Source: Agelaius tricolor
Lineage: Eukaryota; Chordata; Aves; Passeriformes; Icteridae
Reading direction: 5' to 3'
DNA length: 64,000 bases
Assembly: GCA_023055355.1 (NCBI GenBank)
Contig: JALJCS010000004.1
Coordinates: forward strand, 24,154,744 to 24,218,743
Part shown: in pieces, positions 45,032 to 57,427 of the stretch
How the letters are laid out: each line of letters starts with the position of its first letter
Position numbering within the stretch: the first letter of the stretch is position 1
Notes under the pieces: generated by a model
The model's database searches: none
What the model was told of the DNA's origin: nothing
What the model saw: only the letters and a program-made list of their open reading frames with translations
Made by a program: the position numbers and the translations under genes

Positions 45032-48000
45032 CAGAGCATTTCCATATCTGTATGCAATAGGAAGGAATTTTGAGATCTCCTGCACTGATTCAAGTCTTTG
45101 CTGGGGATGCTTTGTACTCTTGTTATTCATTAACCTTGGAGTGACATCTTGCAATCACCCCTGTGCTGAGGTTACAGAGGATAAAATTATTTTCTTGCAG
45201 TATAAACATATAATGTAGTTTGATCTCCATTTACTGCATGTGAAGTGTCTGGAATCTATTCTAATACTAGTTATAGTGACTGTGTGTCTCATGACAGAAT
45301 TGTCTGGATTACAGTATCTCATAAATTGCTGTAGTAAACAGGGCATGTTCTCCCAAATGAAGAAAAGCATTTTTAGCTGTCTGGTAGTAGTAAACGCAAA
45401 AATCCAATTTATTTTACTTTTAGGCCCAAAGAACAGACCAGGTGAGTGCTACATAAGTACCAGAGGACTTCCTGTTGTGGGTTAAACAAGATAATGGATG
45501 ATTTGTGAGAAAACACTAGGATATGACTTTGTGCAAGAGATATGTCATTGTTTAAGATGATTGATGTGTGATGCATAACTTCCTGTTCTTTCAACCTTTA
45601 GATGGAAATGAGCATCCTGATCTGCGCTGTTTGTGAAGCTATCTCAGACTTGTTTGTTTAGTAGAAGTCAGTGTGGATGGGCTTGTTTCAGAATTAGATT
45701 CTAAAAAGTACAATGGCATTATTACTTTGAATTAATTTTCCACAAGGAAAGATTTTCACAAACAGTTGTTCCATTTTAGGTAAGCTAGAAATTTAACTTT
45801 CCAGGGAGGAAAAGCCCTGATGCCTGTAAAAAAGATTTTATTTCAATTTACTGCCAAATCTTTTTACACTGCCTGATGTAATTTATACTGAATGCATACA
45901 TACTACTTTGCAGGTGAGAGGAGATTGTGTTAGTTGTTTTGGGGAGGTTAGTGGAAAGATTTTATCTTTATTATATTTTAGTTTTCTAACTATGTGCTGA
46001 TTTTAGATCCTTAGAGTGATTTTCGTTTAGAGCTCCTGGTTTTGCCTTGGAGGTGCGGGTCTGTTGCCATCTCCATAAGAAAAAACACTCAGATCTTGTA
46101 AGGTATCATTCAAAATGGTATTTCTTAGCAAGACATTCCACAGACCCTATTTATGACATGGAGAGCAAGCAAGTCAACCCTGAAAGCCATTCAAGCTGTT
46201 GCAGGATTTCCTAACGAGAATGCAACTCTATTCATAATTTCTATGGTCAAAAAAGAAATAAATTCTCCACAGAATTTCTTGTGTCCTGTTAAAAGGCAGG
46301 GCTTTACCAACAGTGCTGAGTGGGAGCTGCCCACAGGAAGCTCCAGCACCACGGGGAGGCTGTGCTGGGGGAAGGTGTGTGGCACGGTGTGACATGGCAC
46401 GGTGTGACATGGCACGGTGTGACATGGCACGGTGTGACATGGCACGGTGTGGCTCAGCACAGCCTGACCACCAGCCTGGCATGCAGCACCTGCCCAGCAG
46501 GGCTGTGGTGTGGATCACTGCTCCTCAATGTGCAGGGGGCTCCCAGTCTAAACTTGCAGTTTCCCACAAGTACAGTATCAAGTCATCCATAATGCTTCAC
46601 CACTGCTCTGGTGGATAGGATGGGTACAGACAGAATGGACAACTTTTTAAAATGTCAAAACTTCATTGGAACAGTTTGTTCCACCATATCCTGCCATTTT
46701 ACTATTATTACCTCTTACTAGTTTTTTCTGTTCCTCTTTTTGTCAGCCTTCCTGTTTTCCTGTTTTGGGGTTGTTGGTTTTTTTTCTATTTTTCTAGTTT
46801 CAGTCTATTTATGATTTTATTATACATTAATTTCTCATTCTGTTTTTCTCCGGATAACAAAATATATTTTTCATCTCCCTTGCCTTTTAGTGCAGTGGCT
46901 TATGATTTTTTTGATGTAGTTTCTTTGGAGGAAGTGGTCTGTCTTCTCATTTGTTTACTTTACACTGGCCACAGTAGGGCACTTGGATAAAGTTATGGTG
47001 AAATCAATAACTGTGCTATTTTGCTGCCTTTTACTTCCTCTGGACAAGTTAATATTTAACTCCAGAAAAAAGTCATACTGAGGATTTTTTTTTTCTTCTT
47101 TTTTTCTCTCATTATGTGTCCACTCAGTGTGTGTCCACTGCCAGGGCTCCAGAAAAAGTGAGCGGATCTGTGCCACTTTCTTTTCTATATTTTTGTGTTC
47201 CCAAGGTTTTCATGGCCTTCCCTAGCCACTTCCCTACTTCACATCTAACACTGAATCCTCTGTCCCTTCTTACCATCTCTCTGCTATGTGGAAAAAAGCA
47301 AGTGCTTGTGCTAAACTGAGTCTCATCACCAGTTTTGCTTTTCACAGCTTATTTTTAAGACATTTTTGGTCTCTAAGTTAATGTAGATAATTTCAAGTTC
47401 CCTAGTCACTGTGTTTTGCAAGCCTCTGCTGATGTTCTCTGTCTAACAAAAAATGTACTGTGTGAGCCTTCATAAAATACACTGTAGAGCCACAGGAATT
47501 AGATCACAGCAGAATCCCAAATCTGCCCAGCAGCTGGACTCTTATGGCAGAAATAATGCGATAATGTCGACTGAGCAGCTCTGAAACCAGGATTTACATA
47601 TTGAACTGCAGCACTGGCATCAATTCTGTGAGGAAAAATGCCAAGGGCCTCTTGACATATACTTAAGTGTTGAGAGTATTTTATCCAACAGCCTAATCCT
47701 TTTTTTGCAGATTTTAATTTAACATCAAATCTGAAAATTAATTCTACCATTTTTATTTTGCCATTTTAAAAATAAAGATAGAGGATCTTCTGGCTGGTAA
47801 CTAGGGATTTTTAAAAGGCAGGGTAGTGAGGATTGGTTTTTTTCTCCAGCTGAGGTTTATTTGCTTAAGCCTTTTGAGGTTGATAAACTTTCCTTTCTGA
47901 AACTATGCAGGGTCCAGGCTCCTGTAACTTGCAATTTTTTGTTGTGTTTTCCTGACTTCTCCTGCCTGGCATTCTTCAGATGTCAGTTCTTGAGACTTGC

Positions 48001-50139
48001 CATCAGTCTGAGCCATCCTTCTAGCTTAGCAGTGGGCCTCTGATATTGATTGGTTTGTACCACAACCTCAGAGAAAGATAAAAGGAATGTGGTATTGGAC
48101 AAGCACAGTGACACTTCCTCCGTAGCAGTTACAAAGTGTAAATAGCATGCCGTATCTGCACAAAGATCTGCAAACATCAGTGAAGATGTACACAGTAGGC
48201 TGCATTTAAAATGTTTTCCCAAAGGGATGTTGGCATTATGTGCCTGATTCCCTATCTGAGATTACGCACAAAAACTACGCAAACCTCATGAACAGCCAGC
48301 ACGGGAAATTACCAACTGCATGGGGCTGGCCAAGGCAGTGGAGGGTTTGTCTTTAACCCACTTGGAATTACAGAACTGCTGACTTCTTCAGAGAAGAGAT
48401 CAAATTCTTGTGTAGGCAGCGACACGTATTCCTCATTCTTTCAAAAAATGAGTGTGTGCTGTTCTCACACAGGGAGGGGAAGATAAGGAAAGCCTTCTGA
48501 GTGTGCTTACAGCATAAGTCTTTGTGCAGACTTTAAAACTAGTCAGCTGCTGGGCTGTGCAGTATGGGCTGATCTAGATGGGAGATGTGTAAATGCACAT
48601 GTGAAGGATCAAAGGTCAAAGATAAGATGGTGATGGAAACAAGATGGCTCTAATTTGAGGTGTGGTGGAGCATGGATGTAATTTTGAACATAAACTATTC
48701 AGTGTATCACATTAGGTGCTTTCATTTCTTTTTAAGAATTGGCCAAGGCTAGCAGCATGAAATATGAATTGTATCATAGTCCTTTCCTACAGTTTTGGCA
48801 GTACCAAATATGGGAAAGAAAATCTGAGCCAATGCTGTTAATGTTAGAAAAACCATTTCATGGTCACTTTTTGTTGCTGATGTTTTTCCTTCCATTACCT
48901 TTGCCAACAAATGACACAGAGCACTCAGCAGAAACTGAAATAAATTTGGTAGAGTTATTTTTCCTTTTTTTTACCCAGTGGTTAAAGAGAGTAGCACTTA
49001 ACAAACATTAACCAAATACTGCCTTCTGCCAAAAGCCATTTATACTACTATAACCCCAATGCCTTTATATAAATAATAATACCACCGCTGATGTATTCTT
49101 ATGTACAACAAGACAAGATTTTCCTTGGGATTATTAGACTATATATGAGATAGTAAATTCCTATCAAAGGTCTCTATAATTTTACGTGTCAGCTTCTGTC
49201 CAAAGAGATGGCAAGCTGCACAATCAAGCAAGTATCTAGCCTTTCTTGCAGTTGTTTATAAAAGTACCTTACAAGTCCAGACATGCAGACCTTCTGGAGC
49301 AAAATGGAGTACACATGAAAATAATTACACAAAACAGAATTGCTTTCCTTACAGTTCATAATCACAGCTACTTTGATGAAGTAACAACCTCATCGTTATA
49401 GCTACTAAACAATATTTAAGTAGCCAAAAGCCAGATACCTTCTTAGAGATATATATATATAGAAGATTGACTTGCCTGTGCAGATTCTTCTTTGTGTCCA
49501 AAGTGAGATTTGTACAAGTGCAGACTCATTTTCCTTCTTACTGCACTCCAAGAAAGAGTAAGGAAATATTTCCTATCATCCCATTGTTGTATCTCGTAAA
49601 AGGATTCGTTTATGACTTCATTTGGTGTTGTGAGCAAAGCCAGATGATGGTTACAACAGAACCAGAAAGTGCTATGTGTTTTCATTGTTCAAAAAAACTC
49701 CTGCTTCAGCTGGGCTATGTGAGCCTCTGAAATGTGACTGCCAGTAAGGGGGAGATACCATCACATTACATGTAGCACACACCCTGGGCCTCTCAGAGTG
49801 AAACAGTCTTCATGTAAGCAATCATTTGACCAAATTTAATCCCAGAAAGACATGGCAGTATTCTTGTGAAAGGAATAATGAGTTAAAAATAAGACAACAG
49901 GTGAAAACCAATATGCTGGGACTTTGTGGGGACCAATACTTGAGGGGCAACAAAGTGGATATGTGCAACATGGGAAAATGAGTTACAGCAAACCTCTGGT
50001 ATCACATATTATTTAAAACATTTGGTTCGTAAGTAATAGGTTATTTGACTCTGGAAATATTTTTCTTCAGCTCTTACTTCTCTGGAGTGGTTTTGTAACT
50101 GTATAACTACAGGAAGAATATAGGAAAACAGTTATATGG
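45032..50139. other. Intergenic sequence
   Basis: 5.1 kb. Holds a minisatellite (46381-46450) inside a GC-richer patch (about 46290-46550) and an AT dinucleotide run near 49450. No gene is supported. Confidence 0.6.
46381..46450 (+). repeat. 15-bp minisatellite, 4.7 units
   Basis: Unit GGCACGGTGTGACAT repeated four times without a single change, then a partial fifth (GGCACGGTGT). Perfect units point to recent expansion, so length is likely variable between individuals. Confidence 0.97.
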
Positions 50140-50990
50140 AATGATATGGAGTGCAGCAGGTCACCAAACTCAACCCCCTGCCCAAAACAGGCTTAGCTGT
50201 GGGGTCAGACATGGTTGCTTAGGGCTTTGTCTCACTAGGGTTTGAAGTCCATGAAGGACAGAGATGGTACAGCCTCTCCAGATAGCTTGTGTTTAGTTAT
50301 CCTGCCATGGAAATTCCTGAAGCCTACTTTCTCTAGTTGAAAACTCTCCTGTTTCTACTAGTGGTAACTACTGTAAAAAAACTGTAGCCCCCAGTAACCT
50401 CCCCGTAGCAGAGCACACACCTCAAAGCTGCCCTCCTCCAGTCCAGCTTGCTCACAGTGTCTGCTGAAGTCTTACGTACAATCATCATCTACTGCTCTTG
50501 CCTCACCCACAAACCCAATCATTTTGTCACAGATGATCATCAGATCAGGCATCAGTTAGTCAGTCTCCATCTTCTGCCTTGTGTGCTTGTACTTGCCTAA
50601 GGGTTCTTGCTTCAGAGATGCTTTCCTCAGGGGCTGAAAATGAGGCAATCATCCTGTAGTTGCTCAGATTGTTCCATTTGCCGTTCCTTTAGATGGGTAC
50701 AAGGTCTGTTTTACCTTGGCCATTTGGGGCTTTCTCCAGTCTCTATGATTCATCAGAGCTGAAAGAGAAAAGCCTTTTGAAGATCATTTGGGGCTTTTGG
50801 GGGCTTTCTCCAGTCTCTATGATTCATCAGAGCTGAAAGAGAACAGCCTTTTGAAGATACCAGACAGCATCCTCAGCACCCTTGGGTGAAGACCAGCTGG
50901 GCTTGCAGGCATGGGTAGGTTGACAGCTCACTTGAAAGCCACCAAGTACCTCATCATCTGTCACTAAATCACTGCCCTCCCTTGAGCAGC
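50140..50990 (-). mobile_element. CR1 LINE fragment (older subfamily)
   Basis: CAACCCCCTGCCCAAAACAG, GGTTGCTTAGGGCTTTGTCT and CCAGTAACCTCCCCGTAGCA fit the reverse complement of CR1 3' sequence, diverged and with gaps. The part from 50530 (TTGGGGCTTTCTCCAGTCTC, GATTCATCAGAGCTGAAAGA) fits another CR1 section less clearly. An internal duplication lies at 50721-50858. Confidence 0.65.
50721..50858 (+). repeat. Tandem duplication of a 64-bp unit
   Basis: 50721-50784 is repeated at 50785-50858. The copies share CCAGTCTCTATGATTCATCA and AGCCTTTTGAAGAT and differ by a 10-base insertion and one substitution. Confidence 0.92.
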
Positions 50991-53900
50991 TGGTTCAAAT
51001 TTGCTTTTTAACCTCCACTGGCTGTAAAGCAACTGGTGACAGTAGCATCTTGGAAAGAGTTATGTGAAGTGTTCTGATATTTTGATTGTCATTCTGTTCT
51101 GTTCTGACTGTTACTTTGTTTTCAGTCTTTTCTGCTCTTAGCATATTTCCAATTTTTTGAGAGACTGTTCCAGTCTCTGTCATTCATCTTGGGATTGTGA
51201 AAGTAGCCTTGTGCAATTATTTAAAAAATTGCTATGTGTGACTATTTTAATGCTAGAAAGATGCTCAGTTGATCAGTTGATGGAAATAGGTTTGTGTTCT
51301 CATAGTTTCATCCAAATTAACTGAAGTACATGAATTATATGGCTGCACTGCCAGTCTGGCAGATTTAGAATTTTCTGAAGATTCTTCAGGCTACTAGTAA
51401 AAATTCAACCTTCAAAGGTCAGGTCCTCTGTATTGACTGCAGATTGAATACATTAATAGGTAAAAGCAATGTGATATCAAAAATAAAACCCTAGAAGAAT
51501 GCAGTTTGCCAAATAAAAGGCAGACATGCAAAAGCAATTATTCCTAAGAGGGTTTGAAATGCTGAATTTACTAAAAAATTAAGCTAAAAAATAGCTACCA
51601 AGTTGAAAAACAGAGACACCCCTCACATGCTAGATCTAATTAATCTGAAACTAGTTTCCCTGAAACTTGACTTTGTACCTTGGCCAGCTGAAGTAATGTG
51701 CAGAAGGTCTCTTAGTGTTTCTTTCACATGTGCCCTCTCTTCACAGATCATGGCAGGAGGAGAAAATAAGGTAGGAAACTCTGGAGTCAAGGGTGGGAGA
51801 AGTCTTGTGTTTAAGGAATGAAAAAGCCCGTGAGACTGGAGATACTGAGACTGGAGGAACCTGGAGACCTCCTTCACTTTGCCCTTAGTTACACAAGCAG
51901 GCAGAAATGTTTAAAAACCAGCGAAGGAAAATGCTTTGAGTAATTGCTATGAAAAAAAAGTGAAGTTTCTTTTTGGCCCTTCTGATTTTGGTCATTTGAA
52001 GAGAACAAGAGCTCTCCAAAGGTCTGTTGCCCTAGGGAGCAGGGACATTATCTCAGTGAAATATTTTGTTTGCAGGGTTTCCCAACATAGCAGCTATTTG
52101 AATGAAATTTAGTGGGGAGGGAGGAAGAAGGGAGGGAAGAGTATGTGTGGTCCTTGTATTTTGTCTTCTATTAGAAGTGCTTGAAGAAGATATAAATTAA
52201 TTGTGTAGTCCGGATATTTATTTTTTCATTTCTCTCTCACTGCTTCTCATTGCAGAGGATTTATATATTCACAGGCAGCAGCTGCTCAGTGCTGCAGTGC
52301 CACAGGCACAGCAGAAAGAATAAATGCTTTTGGTCTCACTGTAGCAATTTAGGTTCACCTGGGTTTGCTCTGATGTAAAAGCAAATCCCCTCTGCTCTCA
52401 GGGGCCCCTGTAGCAACAGGAATTGAATGTGCCAGGGTGCAAGGCTTCCAAGGCTTATCATACTTTAACTCTTAAGAGCACCTCCTTGTTCTGCATGCCC
52501 AGCAAAGACATGTCATGTGGGTCACATCACTGCTTGGTATGTTGTTAAAAACAGGTTTGCTATTTCTGCAGAACTTGAAAAGGCCTAAAGGGTGGCTTGG
52601 ACTAACTCAAAATTAAGGTCAACAGCATTTCAACTCCTGCTTGTAGATGAGGTACTACAAAATCATGCTAATAATCTAGTGGTTCAAAGGGGTAATTTAA
52701 CTGCCTAGTGAAAGCAACACATTTCATTAACAACAGTCTGTTGTTAAATGAGATTATGAGCATTACCATGACAGCAGACCTGTCATGTGCACTCTTCCAG
52801 TACATTTGCCATACTAACATGATTTCACATCAACACTGGCGAATCTCTATTTCCAGTATCACTAATGCAATTCACACAGCTCTTGCCAAAATGTACTAAA
52901 GACTCAGTCATAACTGTTGATGCTAAGCCACAATTCTCACTTTCCCTATCACACATCAGTCAGTAAATTACACTTTGAAGCCTTATGAATATTTCTGCTC
53001 CCCACCCCCAAGCTGTCTGAAAGGAAAAGAGATAAAGGGTTTTGTTTGTAGACAAACTACCTTCATCAAAGATACTGAAGGTTTTAGTAATTAAACATTT
53101 TCTGCTAAAAGATTTCTGAAATATTACTTGTTTAAATGAGAGAATTAAGGGGAGCATGTCCCTGAAAAATTTTTAAAAACATTAAGATATGCAAGATTAA
53201 TATGTTCTCATGGTACAGAATAAAACACTGTTAGTTGTATGTGACTAGATCTCCCAGAAGGCTACGTTTCCAAGTCCAAAGGAAATACTTATTTAAAAAT
53301 ACAGCTAGATCTGTATCAGTGAGAAAGAATTCCAGCATCCTGTCTTGGAGTAGGTGATAGGGATTTTAAAAGATGGCATCTGCTCAAGACCCATCCTGAC
53401 ATGTTCTTACAAGAATTTTTTTCATCTTTTACACAAGTTAGTAATTTTCTTAGGAAACTTTAAAAACTTCAGTTTTTTTAAAGAAAACAATATCTTTTTA
53501 ATTGTACTGTTTTACTTCAAGGATTTGGTTGTGTTCTTAACTTTTTCTTGTCAAGCTCTATTATAGAGATAGAAAACAGACAAACTAAAACAAATACTGG
53601 CAGATCCTACAAGATATGCAATCATGTTTAAGACTCCCAACAGCACAGCTCAGTTTGAGAGGCACAGTATTTAAATGAGGGCGCTGAGCAGGATATTTCC
53701 CACTTAGAAGATAGTGTACATAAGGCATGGCAAATAAGGCAGGCAATGATGCAAGCACAGACATCTGTATGAAAAACTGTCAGATCCAGAAAAGGGAAGG
53801 GGGTAAAAAAAACAGGTGAAAAAATATAGGGGGGGGAGGTAGGAAGGGGGAACCAAGAACCAAGAAGAAAAAGTATCCAAACTATTATCTTTATGCCAAG

Positions 53901-55255
53901 AATGTATGCAAAACCAACTCCTTTCGGCTATAAAACAGAAGAATTAGGATACATATTCCAGAAAGATATAGTAACATTTTCAAATAACTTAAAAGATCAG
54001 ATTTGTTAGATTCTTAAAAACTTGAGTAAGTATATCTTTAAAAAGTCTGCTGGCTTGATTTCAAATAAAAAAACATAATCTAAAGGTTATTGCTTTTCAT
54101 GTCTATTAAGGCATGAAAAGCAATACCTGGAAGGCTGTTGTCTGTCAAAAGCAGGTTACTGTTAATTTATCACACTACAGCCTAGGGCATTAAAGTGCAC
54201 TAAAATGATCCATTGAAAAGAAGATAATTTGAAAACTGTGGAAACTTACCTAGATTACTGAAACATTAAGCTAACAATGAATGGTATTGCTAGCTGGAAT
54301 TTGGAAACCATTTTACATAAGAAAATTTTCCTTATTTAAGTTGACTGAAGAGGTACTCCCTACAATATCAGCTCTTCTAATTATTCCATGACTAAAAGAA
54401 AACCACCACTATCATTTCCAAAAAAAGAAGATAGAAATTTAAGAAGTAAATATTGTGGCAGAAGTTATATCAAATCATGTTTATTACTTTTAATGACTGC
54501 TGCAGCAATTCAGAACTGGCAACAGAATCTGGAGGGATTAAATCCTCCTGATCAGCATAGTCCATGTATGTTGAAGTAGATGACCTCTTCTTTCATTTCA
54601 TTTTACACTGCATTCATGTTATGACCTAGGTCAATTTTTAATTTTCAGACCGCTTAAAAATGCACCAAGTAATGGTGATCTGACTGGTGACCTTGATTAT
54701 AACTGCAGTGTTGTAGGCTTTCTGTCATTTTGTCTTGTGCTCGATAGGAAGGAGCAAGAGCCAAACACACGCTCCCTTGTCAAACCAAACCTCAGGCAGG
54801 CAAGAGATAAAAGCACAAGTATCAGGTTTCTGGGATCAAATCACCCTTTGATCCTAAATACTTTCAGCCTGGTGATCCTTAGTGTTACAGGATACTTTGT
54901 TACCACAGTTATCATCAGTAAACCAAGTAAATTGTTGTTGTTGTTATTATTAATGCCACTCAAAATGCTTATGTGTTAAGTGGGGACTGAAGTAGAGCAG
55001 TGTCTTCAATGCACTGAGCTCTTTTAGAAAGCTTTGCTATGGAAAATTAAATTATATTAGGGGACTTTGAGTAGCATACGTGGTACTTCAGCAACAATTT
55101 CAGAGGATACTCATTGCTTCCCAGCAACGGTGGTCAGCTGAACTGAGAAACTGAACCAGCTTTAAACCACAGAAAAAAATTAAAAAGAAAGAAAAAAAAA
55201 AAAAAAAAGGGTTATTCAGTAGGCAGAATGCAAACCAGTTTCCCTCCTAGATGCC
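50991..55255. other. Intergenic sequence
   Basis: 4.3 kb of AT-rich DNA with a hairpin (54084-54128), short homopolymers and a poly(A) at about 55190-55208. No gene is supported. Confidence 0.6.
54084..54128. repeat. Hairpin (17-bp arms, 10-base loop)
   Basis: AGGTTATTGCTTTTCATG at 54084-54101 and CATGAAAAGCAATACCT at 54112-54128 are inverted copies apart from one extra T in the left arm. Confidence 0.8.
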
Positions 55256-55257
55256 CA

Positions 55258-55480
55258 CAGGATCATAGGATCATGGTGTGAAGGCTGGTGAGAGCTGGGA
55301 TGGGACTTGGGCATTTAAATTCTACCAGAGCAGGATGACTGTTCTCTAGTCAGTTTTAGAGGGTTTTTTTTGGTAGCTCACTTTTCCCAGAAGAAATTCT
55401 TCCTTATCTTATGGCAAACATATCCTAAACGGCTATGATCTCTTACTTTTCCTTCTGTACAGAAGATTATCTCTTGACTT
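55258..55480 (-). mobile_element. Diverged CR1 3' fragment
   Basis: GGATCATAGGATCATGGTGT resembles the reverse complement of the CR1 octamer tail, and later TTCTTCCTTATCTTATGGC resembles the CR1 antisense TTTCTCCTTATATCC region. Heavily diverged. Confidence 0.5.
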
Positions 55481-56519
55481 CATCTAAACAGTGATATTTG
55501 AAGCATCTAATCAAGCAGCATCTTTGCCACCTATAGTAGTTGTACTATTAACAACAGAAATACAGACAAGGTGTTACACAAATGACTAAGTACAAAGCAG
55601 GCTGAAAGAGGTAAGTTAAAGATGCTCTGACAAGTAGATTTCAAGCAACTGAGTCAGCAGTTCCGGTATCACAGAGGATATTCATGTACATTGTTTTTAG
55701 GTGCAAATTCTTAAAAACTGCTTTCTGCTAAAAATGTCTTCCAGGAAATTCCCAGTACTATATGCAGTGAAGTTTGTTGTAGCTTATGCAAAGGTGGTAA
55801 AGCACAACTGTCTGCAAGAGCATTCTTGTAGAAAAGTCAGAGGGTGGGGAAGATGGCGCATTTCCCTCAATTGCCTTGCTCACAGGCTTTAACACCTGTT
55901 AATATGAAAGTCTCTGAAGACTCCCAGAACAGCTTTCAGGTGGTTCTGAAGGCAGAGGTTGGCAAAAACAGGCTCCATTTCAGATAAAACTGCTTGCCTC
56001 CCTATCTGTTTGCATGATCAACAGCAAGCAGTCCCTTATGTTAATGTGTAAGTAAGAGAAACTTCAGGACAAACTGCCTTTGTAAGAAACACATGCTGCA
56101 ATTACAGCAACACTTCACAAATAAAAAAATTTAGCCTGTTTTGCCATTTGCTAATACTTGTAATGAATTCCACTGCCATCTCAGAAATGAGAGAGTTGGC
56201 AGTAACTATGCATGGCAAACCTGAATTGATACAGAAGGAAAAAATATTATCCCTCACAGTGTCCTCTTCTTTTATCCCCAAGCTTCTGTGCCACACTGCA
56301 GCAGCTAAACTAAGCAATGGCCTAATTGGAATTAAAATTCAGATGAACAAGCTAAACCTAAAGAAGCACAGACACATGAACAAATGACCATATGGAGGTA
56401 AGGTAGGGCTTATCTTTGGTCATGTATGGAAAACTATAGCAAAAATATCTTTGGCCTTCATCATTAGGAATTATTTGTGGTATTTTCAGAGGGGACTTCA
56501 ATTGTAGGAGGAGACAATG
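55481..56519. other. Intergenic sequence downstream of GCNT1
   Basis: About 1 kb without a recognised feature. It could be part of a longer GCNT1 3' UTR if a more distal poly(A) site is used. Confidence 0.5.
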
Positions 56520-57427
56520 TCATTTAAAAAAATAATTTTATTTTTTCCGTACTTAGTATTAAAATAATCTGGAATGCAAGTTGAGCTTGACAGAAAGCAG
56601 AAACCAGCAGTTCCATCAGTAATATTTAGACACTACTGCAGTTCTTTAAGTTTTGAGAAATTTCATCAATTTTGGATACAAAAGCAAAACTCCCCATACA
56701 GTAAGAAATGTAAAATTACAAGTCTAATCTCATCAGGCACAAAACTGAAGTTTCCCTGAGAAGATGTAATTACAAACTAGTGTATAAACTTCATATCACA
56801 ATATCAGGGTGCTTTAAGAATACAAAAGATTTGAATTCTTTGATACTCCATGCTGAAGACAAAATTTTCAGGAGGATTAATTACATGTAACAGAACTGCA
56901 GCAAACAGATCTAAGTAAAATGATAACAGCTGGCTTTGCATATCCCCTTTTGCATAGCTTTTAGATAACTTCTAATGTTATATTCCTGAGATCTTTTAGT
57001 ATTCAGTATGAAGTGCAGTCCAGCTGCTTTGTACCCCACCCCTTCATCTTTCTCTTCCAGTTAGCATTCATTACATTCATGGAAAAAAAAATTTGAGAAT
57101 AACCATGAACAACATGCATTTTCTATGCCTTAAAACAGTTTAGCCAAAGAAAGACCATTAATTATACCTTCTAGATAATAAATATTCCAAATAGTTGGCT
57201 TTCTTGCTGATTTTGTACCTAAAGCTCCAAACTTCAGTGTGCCACAAGGCATACTCAAGACATGTTTTCTCCCTCTCGTCCATGGACAAGGCAGGGCATG
57301 AGCAGCACTAGACCAGCATGGTGAGAGTCCTTATACCCATTATCAGCATCACCACGACTGCTGTAAAACGTTAAAGTATGTAGCAGTAGAGTATCTGTAC
57401 TTATGTTTCCCAACAGAAGCACACATC
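56520..57427 (-). other. GCNT1: GCNT1 probable 3' UTR
   Basis: Non-coding sequence downstream of the GCNT1 stop on the - strand. The first AATAAA I find on that strand is at 56542-56537, about 0.9 kb after the stop. The end is inferred; longer UTRs are common for this gene in mammals. Confidence 0.4.
56537..56542 (-). terminator. Candidate GCNT1 poly(A) signal
   Basis: TTTATT on the + strand, so AATAAA on the - strand. It is followed on that strand by a T-rich run and a TG/TC-rich stretch. It is flanked by A/T homopolymers, so it could be chance. Confidence 0.4.

Noticed and set aside
46381..46450. CRISPR-like array
   Set aside because: Units are 15 bp and directly abutting with no unique spacers, in a vertebrate genome.
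46191..46618. Four overlapping repeat-peptide frames
   Set aside because: All come from a 15-bp minisatellite that keeps frames open on both strands.
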